NCBI GenBank assembly: GCA_039819065.1
Contig: JBCBSS010000016.1
Location: forward strand, 1 to 64,000
DNA length: 64,000 nucleotides
Direction of reading: 5' to 3'
Source of the DNA: JBCBSS01 sp039819065
GTDB taxonomy: Bacteria > Bacteroidota > Bacteroidia > Cytophagales > Cyclobacteriaceae
The number at the start of each line of letters is the position of its first letter. The stretch's first letter is position 1. The notes under the pieces were generated by a model. That model was not told the DNA's origin. It did not search any database and saw only the letters and a program-made list of their open reading frames with translations. This document shows positions 54,713 to 63,368 of the stretch, in pieces. The position numbers and the translations under genes were made by a program.

Positions 54713-54714
54713 GC

Positions 54715-55035
54715 TTAAGATCTTGCTGGGAAGATAGCGTCCGAAAGTGCCTTCTTCAGGTTATCCAACCCTACTTTAGCATCATCCGATTGAGGAATTG
54801 ATTCTTGCTGCTCCTCTACGTTGAAAATGTTTTCCAACCAAAAAGTGTAGTCTGAATACTGGACGCAGTCTCTCAAAATAATGTTATCCCTTAAAATCTT
54901 TATTAGGGTGTCTTCTGTAAGCCAGTCGGCAATGGCTACCCGCTGTTCTTCCGGCAGATTCACCATACGCACGTACTCTATACCTTTATAATTCTCCGGT
55001 TTGACCTTTTGCATATTGACTAGGCGATGATGCAT
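54715..55035 (-). CDS. Conserved hypothetical protein, 106 residues
   Basis: The protein is soluble and mostly helical, with a C-terminal acidic/polar tail. Segments like EYVRMVNLPEEQRVAIADWL and DNIILRDCVQYSDYTFWLEN have the look of a conserved Cytophagales-type hypothetical family, but I do not recognise a domain. A second Met (residue 8) is another start. It is convergent with the PAS kinase, 2 bp stop to stop. Confidence 0.6.
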   Translation of the reverse strand: MHHRLVNMQKVKPENYKGIEYVRMVNLPEEQRVAIADWLTEDTLIKILRDNIILRDCVQYSDYTFWLENIFNVEEQQESIPQSDDAKVGLDNLKKALSDAIFPARS

Positions 55036-55587
55036 AAAAACTAAGGCACCTCCTTAATAATATTACTAAAAAATGTTCTTGCTTGCAATTTATTCCATAT
55101 CGAGCAAAAGTGTAACCAAAGGTTAAAGCTTCTTGCTACACTTAAAACTACGACATAAATAAAAGACATTATTAAATATAGTATGAAATAAACGTTAAGA
55201 AAGTAGTCTATAGATGAATATAGTATCTACTTACACTACTAGGTATTTGCACTATTTAAATTCACACTTTTAAAATGTAAAGTGAACAAACTTGCGCTTG
55301 TACTTTACCTTTAACCGAATATATCAACATACCTTAGACAACTACAGCCACCAAAGGTTTAATCAAATGTGATTATTAATTGTCCCAACGAGCACCTAAA
55401 ATAAGTCAAAAGAATTCAAATGCTCACTTTTCTGGTTGAGTTGTGCATATTCCTTTGGCTTTTCTCAGGATTTATTCGAATGTTTGGTTACTATATAATT
55501 TAAAGTTTAATAAAGAAAAGCAGTTTAAGATTCTTTTTAAAGGATTGAACTCGATTATTTAATTTTTAACGTCAAATATTACTAATT
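55036..55587. other. Long AT-rich upstream region of the GG-leader peptide gene
   Basis: 552 bp without a gene. The clearest structure is the composite inverted repeat GTAAAGT-...-ACTTTAC (55277-55283 and 55302-55308), extended inside by ACAA/TTGT. The -7 motif is not exact near the peptide start; AATGTTTG with a distant TTTG is the best, weak, candidate. The length suggests regulatory content. Confidence 0.4.
55277..55308. repeat. Composite inverted repeat upstream of the peptide gene
   Basis: GTAAAGT (55277-55283) and ACTTTAC (55302-55308) are perfect arms; within them ACAA (55286-55289) and TTGT (55298-55301) are also complementary. This can form an RNA hairpin or a regulator site. Confidence 0.45.
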
Positions 55588-55755
55588 ATGAAACTTAGTA
55601 AAAACCGCCACACAAACACGCTTGACCATCTGAGTACAACATGGAAGGTATTTTCGATTCAAGAGTTATGCCATATTCAAGGTGGAACTGGTAACAGTCA
55701 AAGTCAAGTAAGCGGAGATGGAGGTGGCACCTCTAAAAAAGAAGGAGAAGAATAG
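55588..55755 (+). CDS. Small secreted-peptide precursor with double-glycine leader
   Basis: 55 residues, too short for usual gene calls. The leader reads MKLSKNRHTNTLDHLSTTWK and VFSIQELCHIQGG, with a cleavage-type Gly-Gly at residues 32-33 after the hydrophobic/acidic pattern (F-x-x-Q-E-L-x-x-I-x-G-G) of bacteriocin and RiPP leaders in Bacteroidota. The remaining 22 residues start TGNSQSQVSGDGGGTSKK, rich in Gly, Ser and Gln and ending in an acidic tail, without Cys. No C39 peptidase/ABC exporter or modification enzyme is in the window. The kinase 110 bp downstream is a possible receptor. Signal peptide, bacteriocin or adhesion peptide are the alternatives. Confidence 0.65.
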   Translation: MKLSKNRHTNTLDHLSTTWKVFSIQELCHIQGGTGNSQSQVSGDGGGTSKKEGEE

Positions 55756-55865
55756 CAAGGGTGTAGAAGTTGCCGCTTTTAGAAGCATTTTTAGAATTAT
55801 AACAAGTTAATTATAGCATATTTCTTGTTTCTAAATTTAAATTATTGTTATTTTAGTTTTAAGAT

Positions 55866-57773
55866 TTGTATGATTTGCGTCATTTGAAACTATTTGTTTA
55901 CATATTTCTATTGTTGTCTGGTTGTCTGATTTTAACTTCTTGCGAGCAAACGACAGACATAGAACCCGAATTAGTTGATATATCTCTTTTGGCTAATGAA
56001 GCTTATGCCAACAAGGAATATGCTATTGCTCTTGATTTCACCAATCAATATTTAAGTCTTGCGGAAGGGTTTAGTGAACAAGAATTAAGTAGTGCATATT
56101 ATCTTAAAGGTAAGATCAAAAGAAGACAAAAAAGGCCTATAGAGGCTCTGAATTACTACTTAAAGTCTCTCAAAATCCGAGAAAATCTTGGAAATGACGA
56201 GTTGGTGATTCAATCATTAAATAGTATTTCTCTGCTTTTCTTGTACAACGGTAGTGCGGACCACGCTATAGAATACCAAAAACGTGCTGTTCTAATTCAA
56301 TCAGATTTGGACTTAGCATTAATAAAAGCCAAGTCATTGAGAAACTTAGCGTTAGCTTATGAAGAGAATGGAGAATTAACAAAAGCCAAGACTAACTATC
56401 AGTTGTCATTGCAAATCTATTTAGAGCAGAATGACAAAATGCGTGTTGCCACTTTGTACAATGACTTAGGAACGGTTGCAGTCAGTAATAAAGAATTTGA
56501 GTCTGCTTTAGAGTATTTTAACAAATCATTGGATATACATCAAGCTATTGGCGATGTTGAGGGTACTGCTCATGCTCAAAATAACATTGGTTATGTAATG
56601 ATCCTATTGGAAAAATATAACGAATCATTGCCTCTTTTAAGTGAAGCTATCCAGCTATTTGATGAAATTGATTTGACTGACGCGTTGATAAATTCTTACC
56701 AAAATCAAGCTACCGTTTGGAGACAATTGCACGAGCTTGAAAGTGCTATAACTACATTAAAACGTGCTGAGTTATTAGCAAAATCTGGAGCTGAGCTACA
56801 GGTTCTTCAAACAATTTATTCAGACTTATCAGATACTTATCAACTTCAAAATAAGAGTGATCTGTCCCGCTTTTACAAAGTTGAATCAGAAAATATTATT
56901 AAAAAGATTGAAGCGGAAGATAGAGAACGAATTCTACTCGAAATCACCAAAAAATACGAAATAGAGCAGGCAGAAAAAGAGTTTCTATTAGCGGAGCTTC
57001 AGGTGGCTAATGACTCACAAAAGATTCAGCTTTTTGATCGACTGATCATGTTGTTAGGCATTTTGCTTGGACTCATCATTACCCTGTACTTTGCCGGGCG
57101 TTTTTATTCACAAAAGCGCTACATGAGCAACTTGCTGAACCTAATAGCGCATGACGTGCGCAATCCACTGAACCATATTACCGGCGCCTCTTATTTACTC
57201 AGGCATGCTCCTGAAACAGCGGATGAACAGGCTAAGCTCATAGAAGGTACGGTAACACATATTAAATCGATGATCAGTAATCTGCTGGAACAGAAGGAAG
57301 ACCCTCGCCTCGCTCATGTGGTAATAGACCCTAGTGATGCCATATTCAGTACACTTAGAGGTCATCGTATTGTCGCCAGTAATAAGGGCATCGAAATCAT
57401 AGACGACATCATCGTAGGGGAATTTATCAAGATCAACCTGCCCATATATACGCAAGCAGTGGACAACCTGATCAGTAACGCCATCAAGTTTAGTGAACCG
57501 AAGACCAACGTAGAGGTTGCCTTGTTTATCGGAGAAAGCGAACTCATTCTGAAAGTGAGTGATCAAGGTCCAGGTATCTGTTCAGAAGACCTTACGAAGC
57601 TATTCAGGAAAAAGGGACGCTTGTCCAACAGACCTACGGCCGGAGAATCTTCGCTCGGACTTGGTCTTTACATCACCAAGAAGAATATCGAGGCCATGAA
57701 TGGTAAGATTTGGTGTACCTCTGAAGCTGGGCAAGGCTCTCATTTCTACATTGCTTTTCCGCTGGCTGACTAA
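55866..57773 (+). CDS. Lipoprotein-anchored TPR sensor histidine kinase
   Basis: 635 residues. Start must be TTG: a stop codon lies two codons upstream and no in-frame ATG precedes the signal sequence. The N-terminus FVYIFLLLSGCLILTSCEQT carries a lipobox (LTSC). Residues about 35-350 hold six to seven TPR units (e.g. AIEYQKRAVLIQSDLDLALI, ALEYFNKSLDIHQAIGDVEG). A coiled coil and one transmembrane helix (LIMLLGILLGLIITLYFAG, about 395) lead to HisKA with His429 in NLIAHDVRNPLNHITG. HATPase: NLISNAIKFSEPKTN, SDQGPGICSEDL, SLGLGLYITKKNIEAMNG. The TPR part would be periplasmic, where it could bind peptides. No response regulator is adjacent. Confidence 0.88.
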   Translation: MYDLRHLKLFVYIFLLLSGCLILTSCEQTTDIEPELVDISLLANEAYANKEYAIALDFTNQYLSLAEGFSEQELSSAYYLKGKIKRRQKRPIEALNYYLKSLKIRENLGNDELVIQSLNSISLLFLYNGSADHAIEYQKRAVLIQSDLDLALIKAKSLRNLALAYEENGELTKAKTNYQLSLQIYLEQNDKMRVATLYNDLGTVAVSNKEFESALEYFNKSLDIHQAIGDVEGTAHAQNNIGYVMILLEKYNESLPLLSEAIQLFDEIDLTDALINSYQNQATVWRQLHELESAITTLKRAELLAKSGAELQVLQTIYSDLSDTYQLQNKSDLSRFYKVESENIIKKIEAEDRERILLEITKKYEIEQAEKEFLLAELQVANDSQKIQLFDRLIMLLGILLGLIITLYFAGRFYSQKRYMSNLLNLIAHDVRNPLNHITGASYLLRHAPETADEQAKLIEGTVTHIKSMISNLLEQKEDPRLAHVVIDPSDAIFSTLRGHRIVASNKGIEIIDDIIVGEFIKINLPIYTQAVDNLISNAIKFSEPKTNVEVALFIGESELILKVSDQGPGICSEDLTKLFRKKGRLSNRPTAGESSLGLGLYITKKNIEAMNGKIWCTSEAGQGSHFYIAFPLAD

Positions 57774-57832
57774 GCCAATTCATACCATATTCTCATTTTA
57801 GTCGTTCACATAGGTATAACAACTCCTATGAT

Positions 57833-58654
57833 GTGATTGCAAGAGTTCTGATCTATTTGCTTCTCTTCACCACGCTTACCATCATTACTCAAATTGGTGG
57901 TATAGTTTTGTTATTAACACTCTTTTTCTATCCAGCCATCAATAGAAAATGGCTCAAAAAACGAATCAGATTTGCTATCAAATCAGGTGTTTTTATACTC
58001 CTCTATCTCGCTACCTGTTTATGGATAGTTCCATGGCTAGCCCCTGCTTTCGGTCGCAAAGCCCTTCCCAAATCCGGTCTTCTTGCTCCTCGAAGTCATA
58101 TTACTTGGTTATTGAATAGACATTATGTGAATCACACGCTGTTTGATGTTCTAGAAAGTACCGCCATAAAGATGAACAGCACTTACCCTGAAACTCAGTT
58201 ATTATACCTGGATGCCAACTTCCCATTTTTTGATGGATTCCCACTGCTGCCTCATCTAAGTCATGATGACGGCAAAAAAGTAGATCTGGCTTTCTTTTAT
58301 AAGGATAAATCCACACACATGCAAACCAACACTTCTCCCTCTTTTCTTGGGTATGGGGCGTATGTAGCACCTCTCAATGGAGAGCTAGATCAGCCTGAAC
58401 TTTGTAAAAAACAAGGTTACTGGCAATATGATTTAGCAGATTATTTGACATTAGGAATGATAGATAATAGCCTGGCAGTAGATAATCAAAGGACAAAAAC
58501 CCTTTTGACCATTCTGGCACAAAACAGTAAGATCAGCAAAATATTTATAGAACCTCACTTGGTATCAAGATGGCGTTTACGGCGCTACCCAAAGATCCGT
58601 TATCACGGTTGCCACGCTGTACGTCATGACGATCATATACATTTGCAGATATGA
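57833..58654 (+). CDS. Membrane-anchored MepA/LAS-type metallopeptidase homologue
   Basis: 273 residues from GTG (the only in-frame start near the membrane helices). Two transmembrane segments sit at about 3-35 and 48-70. The C-terminal domain has HLSHDDGKKVDLAFFY (about 139-155; the SHxxGxxVD zinc motif) and the last ten residues RHDDHIHLQI (HxH). Both are the zinc motifs of M15/M74 LAS peptidases such as MepA. A peptidoglycan endopeptidase or carboxypeptidase in the periplasm is likely. It overlaps the HD gene by four bases. Confidence 0.72.
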   Translation: MIARVLIYLLLFTTLTIITQIGGIVLLLTLFFYPAINRKWLKKRIRFAIKSGVFILLYLATCLWIVPWLAPAFGRKALPKSGLLAPRSHITWLLNRHYVNHTLFDVLESTAIKMNSTYPETQLLYLDANFPFFDGFPLLPHLSHDDGKKVDLAFFYKDKSTHMQTNTSPSFLGYGAYVAPLNGELDQPELCKKQGYWQYDLADYLTLGMIDNSLAVDNQRTKTLLTILAQNSKISKIFIEPHLVSRWRLRRYPKIRYHGCHAVRHDDHIHLQI

Positions 58655-59286
58655 TGATAGAAATGCTTCGCGAATCCTGGTTTTCCTTAGCCGACAGATA
58701 TAGCGGTGATGGTGAACTGAAAACGGAATTGTTTGATGAGTTAGTTTCCTACTATAGCCATAAGAGCAGGCATTATCATGGCCTGACCCACATCAACAAC
58801 TTACTCAGGCTTACCGAGGAATATCAAGAGCACCTGAGCCAACGCGATCAGGTTCTTTGGGCCATTTGGTATCATGACGCTATTTACAATGTACGTAAGG
58901 GCAACAATGAGGAAAAAAGCGCTGAGCTGTCTATGGCACAACTTGATCGACTTGGACTATCTCAGGAAGTGCTCACTAAAATATCAGACCTCATCTTAGC
59001 CACTAAGTCTCATGTACTGGCAGAGGATAGTGACTTTGACACCGCTTTTATGCTAGATATTGATTTATCCATTCTAGGGTCAAATGAAGCGGACTACAAG
59101 GCCTACACTAAACAGATTAGAAAGGAGTATCGCATCTACCCTGATTTCATGTACAGAAAAGGCCGCAAAAAAGTACTCCATTCTTTTCTGGAGCAGGAGC
59201 GCATATTCAAAACAGACCTGTTCTATCCACTTTGGGAGGATCAGGCAAGGGCAAATCTAGGTCAGGAACTCAACGACCTAGCCTAG
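58651..59286 (+). CDS. HD-domain predicted metal-dependent phosphohydrolase
   Basis: 211 residues, the usual form of the COG4339-type family. The His of RHYHGLTHINNLL, the HD pair in WAIWYHDAIYNVRKG and the Asp in FMLDIDLSILG mark the metal site. The family has no known substrate; nucleotide hydrolysis is assumed. It is coupled to the MepA-like gene by ATGA-type overlap. Its stop overlaps the convergent phosphoesterase gene by four bases. Confidence 0.85.
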   Translation: MMIEMLRESWFSLADRYSGDGELKTELFDELVSYYSHKSRHYHGLTHINNLLRLTEEYQEHLSQRDQVLWAIWYHDAIYNVRKGNNEEKSAELSMAQLDRLGLSQEVLTKISDLILATKSHVLAEDSDFDTAFMLDIDLSILGSNEADYKAYTKQIRKEYRIYPDFMYRKGRKKVLHSFLEQERIFKTDLFYPLWEDQARANLGQELNDLA

Positions 59287-62200
59287 AAGAGGAACCCAAA
59301 CCGGACATAAATACCCGTTTCATCATCGTTGGAAACAGTGTAATCGATTGATATGACCGCTGTGCCTAGCGGCGCTATCCAAAGTCCTCCACCATAGCCG
59401 CGATGCCACTGCTCTTTAGAATCATCAATCAAGGCTACATCTTCCTGATCAGTCCATGTTCTTCCAATATCATGAATCAAAGTAATGCCCAGTGTACCAG
59501 GGAAAAGGATGGTTCTGTATTGCAAAAGCTTAATTCGCAAATCAGTGTTTTGGTAGAATATCTCATCGCCGGCAAACCTACTTCTTCTGTATCCCCTCAA
59601 ATTGTTTAAGCCTCCTAACCTTGGCGCCTGATAGAATTCAAAATCACCAAAGTTGGCCTGCCCACCTACTCTTACAGCTAGGGTAGTTTTGAAAGCACTA
59701 CCAAAACTAAAATAGGCAGAAGCGTCAGAAGCAATACTTTGATAGTCATTCTCTTCGTCACTTATCTGGGTCACGGTTTTTCCTGAAACGTTCCAGGCCA
59801 TTCCCTTGGTCGGAAAGGTCCTGGAGTCCCTAAGATCTAGATTATACTCTAATCGGGCTCCGACATAGTTCCGGCGATTATCTAATAGTGGTATATCACT
59901 TTCGGCTCCTCGGCCTACACTTTCAGGATAGGATAGAATAAAACGGTTGACCTCACTATCATTCTCATCGGTCTCTATCTTCACCGATCTGTAAAATCCT
60001 CCTAGCTTGAAAGTATGGATACCTTTGCCAAACGATCTCTGGATATCCGTTCTTGTAAACCATTGCCCATAACGCGCCCTGTAGAATTGAGAGTCTTCTT
60101 CTCTTGCGTCCATATCGAAAGCAGTTCTATTACCAAAACCATAGAAAAAGTCAGCAAAGCTGGGCTCGAAGATGTCTGCCTCTAGCAACAGGTCCCACTT
60201 GCCGAACACCTGGGTGAAGTGTCCGGTGTATTTGAAGTTATATGAGGAAGATCTTGGTGCTATTGAGGCCAATATGGTATGCCTGGCTGCAAACGGCTCC
60301 TTGCGGAATCCATTTTTGATGATCGAAACGCCACCACCTATAAACAACCCATCGTCAGGGTTGAAGCCTCCATTGAGCATGGGGATCGCTTTGTCGTATT
60401 TGAACTCGTAGCGATTATAGGCGTTGATAGATGATTTCTTATCCGTGCTTTTATTCTTAAGCTCACCCGTAGAAGTAATTGAAGATTTGGATTTCTTATC
60501 GTAAAATATGGTGCGCTTGGATGGGCCAGCGACCTTCGAACTGTCGGTGATCTCATCTTTGCCTTTACCACCAATAATCCTCACTTTTATCCCTTTTTTG
60601 ACTTCTCCGCGCAGATTAAATCTGTCATTATCTCCCAATCCATAAAGCCTGATCTCATCCGTTTCACTGGTTTTGAATTTTCGTTCATACACCTGCCGTT
60701 TCATTTTACCGGATTTCTCCTTCACTCTGAATACTTGTACCAAAGTTTCTTCATCATTAAGGCGAGTCACCTCAAAACGCTCAGCCTTGTTGGTACCCAT
60801 TACATTCACAGATTTGGATAGAAACAGGTAGAATTCCCTGGCATATTTGGTGAGGTCATCACGCCGCTTTTTGAGCTTGGAGATAATCACCTCTCCATGT
60901 AAGGCATATATCTCAGGTGGAAAGTCTTTGACCGATGATTCAATAAGCTCGTCGGTCATTTTACTTTTTATTTCCTCTGCCATCTTGACCCAATCGTCCA
61001 AATCCGGCTCTGTGAGGAAAGAACGGTCAAAATACCGGGCATTAAATTCTAGCCCTGCTACATCCCTGATTTCATGGTGGAACCCTTGGAATTTAGGCTC
61101 ACCCCACCTGCGCGATATTAATTTGATCAGTGTTCCATCGGCCCAGAAAAATGCCTGGTCCCGGTCCCTTGGTACTGGTCGGTAAAAGGTAAAACCATCA
61201 TCATCTTTAAAGCTTGCCCAGCGCCACTGATCATCGTGGCGATCCCAATCCCCTATCCATATATCGAAAATGCGCGAACGCAGTACCTGTGTCTGATCTA
61301 CATAGTGCTCATCATCTTTCATTGTTTTTTCCAATACATCGGCTGTATTGATGATCTTTTTAGATCTGCCGAAGCTCGCTACGTCACTTCTATCTTTGGC
61401 CGGCCGCTCTTCATACAAATACAGGCCATTGGCAAAGTCTTCCCGGTATTCCCCAAGCCTCGGATCATCGGGCAGGTAGACCAATTCAGGATTGGTATGG
61501 TAAACACCCGCTGCCTCGGCCAGCTTCGGTACTGCAAAAGCGCCATAAGGATGGGAAGCGGAAACCTGGTCTGAAACAAGGTCAGAAGCTATTGTTCCTC
61601 TCAAAGCTGCGGGCACGGCCTTTTCCGGAAATTTCTCGATAGAACGCAGTACGTATTGTTTGCCTTCGGCATTTTCAAGACGCAGAGATTTGGTTTGAAG
61701 ACCCCCTCCTTTCTGGACTATTTTCAATCCACCTCTATCTTTACCAATGTCAAAAACCCGTATATCTTTGATCTCTGTCCTCCATTCCTTTCGGTAGTTC
61801 TTACCTAAAAGCCCCGGGCGTTTCTGATTTTTCTCAAGTTTATCAGTGGCATAGGTGGTCATGCGCTGACCGGTGAAGTCGAGATCAGGGTATGTTTTGG
61901 GTTCATCACTTTTAGGATCATAAACGTGGTTGAGTATTTTCTCCCGGAAAGACATTTTCTCCTGATCATCTTTGTCTACGGTCCAAAATTCAAGAAAGAC
62001 ATCCCCGTTGGTATAAAAATTCAGCTTACCAAATCCTGGCGTTCCTTCAGCGTACCTGGCATTGTTACCTTCCGCCGTGGCGGTGGCTTTGGCAATAGAC
62101 CCACTTACTACATAATGTTGTTGAAAAACTTTATGGTACTGTAATGACCTTTCATGTCCTGAGAGATAGATCAGATTCGGGTGTTGTGCAAACAGCTTAG

Positions 62201-63053
62201 CCAGGCTCTTACGCATCACTCGATATCTTAGGTCGGCAAGATCTTGCCGACTGCCGAGTCTTGAACGGTACCATGCATATACTGATCCCAGTACCGGAGG
62301 AAATAGGTGAGCAGAAGCGGGCGAGTAACCTCCATGTGGGCCATTGCTGAAAATGGGGTGGTGAGCTACTACAATTACTTTCTTATTGATATGTCTTTTA
62401 ATGGCATCTTCTAACTGTATGATAAAATCGAGACTACTTTCCATATCACAACCGGTACCCGGTCCGGGTTTGTCCCATTCGTGTAGCCACCACTGGGTAT
62501 TTAAAAATAACAGTACAAGGCCATCTTTCAAGACGATTTCGTATGGCCCCGGACATCCATCATTAGGCACTAACACGTTATCACCGAGATGTTCTTCTAC
62601 ATAATCTTCCAGTCGCAATACTCTTTCAAAACCTCTTTTTCCTCCTCCATTCCAATCATGGTTACCTGGCACCAGAAAAACCTGCCCATCAACGCTCTTG
62701 AGTAGATCCAGTTTGTTTTTCAATACGCTTTCTATTTTTGATCTTTTGGCGCTACCGGTAGAGTCAGGTAACCCTTTTTTAGCACCATTATTACCAAGTA
62801 GAATGAGCGTTTCATTGGTACTTTCATTAAGCTGTTTTTTCAAAAGAGGTAGCGCCCCGTCATTATTGCTAGGACTCATATCTGCTCCTCCAAAAAACAT
62901 AATGGTATGCTCTGGTTGATCACCCTGGGAAGTGCTTGCTTGATAATCAGGGGCATAGTGTGCCTTATGAGTGGCGCAAGCGGTAAGTATTGCAATCAAT
63001 ACGAGAATGGGTACAAAGCTTCTTCTTTTGTGTGTCATTTGGTTTTCGATCAT
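59283..63053 (-). CDS. Metallophosphoesterase fused to an outer-membrane beta-barrel
   Basis: 1256 residues, lipoprotein signal with lipobox LTAC (Cys about 26). N-terminal calcineurin-like phosphoesterase (about 45-340): FFGGADMSPSNNDG, LLGNNGAKKG, VPGNHDWNGG (GNHD), VVAHHPIFSNGPHGG and LSGHERSLQ, the metal-binding set. A middle region (about 390-850) without a family I know includes WIGDWDRHDDQWRWA, a pattern like a kinase catalytic Asp. The C-terminal 330 residues are an Omp85/surface-antigen barrel: GGLNNLRGYRRSRFAGDEIF and a last strand ending GIYVRFGFLF. It would sit in the outer membrane with the esterase as a tethered domain. Substrate unknown. Confidence 0.88.
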   Translation of the reverse strand: MIENQMTHKRRSFVPILVLIAILTACATHKAHYAPDYQASTSQGDQPEHTIMFFGGADMSPSNNDGALPLLKKQLNESTNETLILLGNNGAKKGLPDSTGSAKRSKIESVLKNKLDLLKSVDGQVFLVPGNHDWNGGGKRGFERVLRLEDYVEEHLGDNVLVPNDGCPGPYEIVLKDGLVLLFLNTQWWLHEWDKPGPGTGCDMESSLDFIIQLEDAIKRHINKKVIVVAHHPIFSNGPHGGYSPASAHLFPPVLGSVYAWYRSRLGSRQDLADLRYRVMRKSLAKLFAQHPNLIYLSGHERSLQYHKVFQQHYVVSGSIAKATATAEGNNARYAEGTPGFGKLNFYTNGDVFLEFWTVDKDDQEKMSFREKILNHVYDPKSDEPKTYPDLDFTGQRMTTYATDKLEKNQKRPGLLGKNYRKEWRTEIKDIRVFDIGKDRGGLKIVQKGGGLQTKSLRLENAEGKQYVLRSIEKFPEKAVPAALRGTIASDLVSDQVSASHPYGAFAVPKLAEAAGVYHTNPELVYLPDDPRLGEYREDFANGLYLYEERPAKDRSDVASFGRSKKIINTADVLEKTMKDDEHYVDQTQVLRSRIFDIWIGDWDRHDDQWRWASFKDDDGFTFYRPVPRDRDQAFFWADGTLIKLISRRWGEPKFQGFHHEIRDVAGLEFNARYFDRSFLTEPDLDDWVKMAEEIKSKMTDELIESSVKDFPPEIYALHGEVIISKLKKRRDDLTKYAREFYLFLSKSVNVMGTNKAERFEVTRLNDEETLVQVFRVKEKSGKMKRQVYERKFKTSETDEIRLYGLGDNDRFNLRGEVKKGIKVRIIGGKGKDEITDSSKVAGPSKRTIFYDKKSKSSITSTGELKNKSTDKKSSINAYNRYEFKYDKAIPMLNGGFNPDDGLFIGGGVSIIKNGFRKEPFAARHTILASIAPRSSSYNFKYTGHFTQVFGKWDLLLEADIFEPSFADFFYGFGNRTAFDMDAREEDSQFYRARYGQWFTRTDIQRSFGKGIHTFKLGGFYRSVKIETDENDSEVNRFILSYPESVGRGAESDIPLLDNRRNYVGARLEYNLDLRDSRTFPTKGMAWNVSGKTVTQISDEENDYQSIASDASAYFSFGSAFKTTLAVRVGGQANFGDFEFYQAPRLGGLNNLRGYRRSRFAGDEIFYQNTDLRIKLLQYRTILFPGTLGITLIHDIGRTWTDQEDVALIDDSKEQWHRGYGGGLWIAPLGTAVISIDYTVSNDDETGIYVRFGFLF

Positions 63054-63368
63054 TAGCTAGCATGCGCAAATTAAAAATACCAGTTAAGGAGCTGGTTCAT
63101 GATAGATAAACTCTACAATTGGGCTCCCATACCTTGTCTGCGTCAAGACAGTGTCTATGGAAGAAAAAAGTGCGCATTAATACCTCAATGTAATAAATTA
63201 TATTGAAGTATAGCCCCAGAAGCAGATTATAGATGAGAAATTGTATTTTGGGAACAAGCCAAGCGCAGATGTGTAGAATATAGCCTACTTTTCCGTGTAG
63301 CTGTTAGCTTTTGCAGCGTTTCTGACCATTCCAATTAAAGCTATCTTTTCTTTGCAACAGCAACTTAC
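63054..63368. other. Intergenic region of 315 bp
   Basis: Upstream side of the phosphoesterase-barrel gene and downstream side of the dehalogenase gene. I see no clear promoter (only TTAATTTG, one base off, near 63073) and no hairpin terminator that I can support. Confidence 0.4.

Noticed and set aside
53536..57809. 13-base identical string TTTAGTCGTTCAC at 53536 and 57797, each ahead of a gene
   Set aside because: In 64 kb many 13-base matches are expected by chance and the flanks do not agree.
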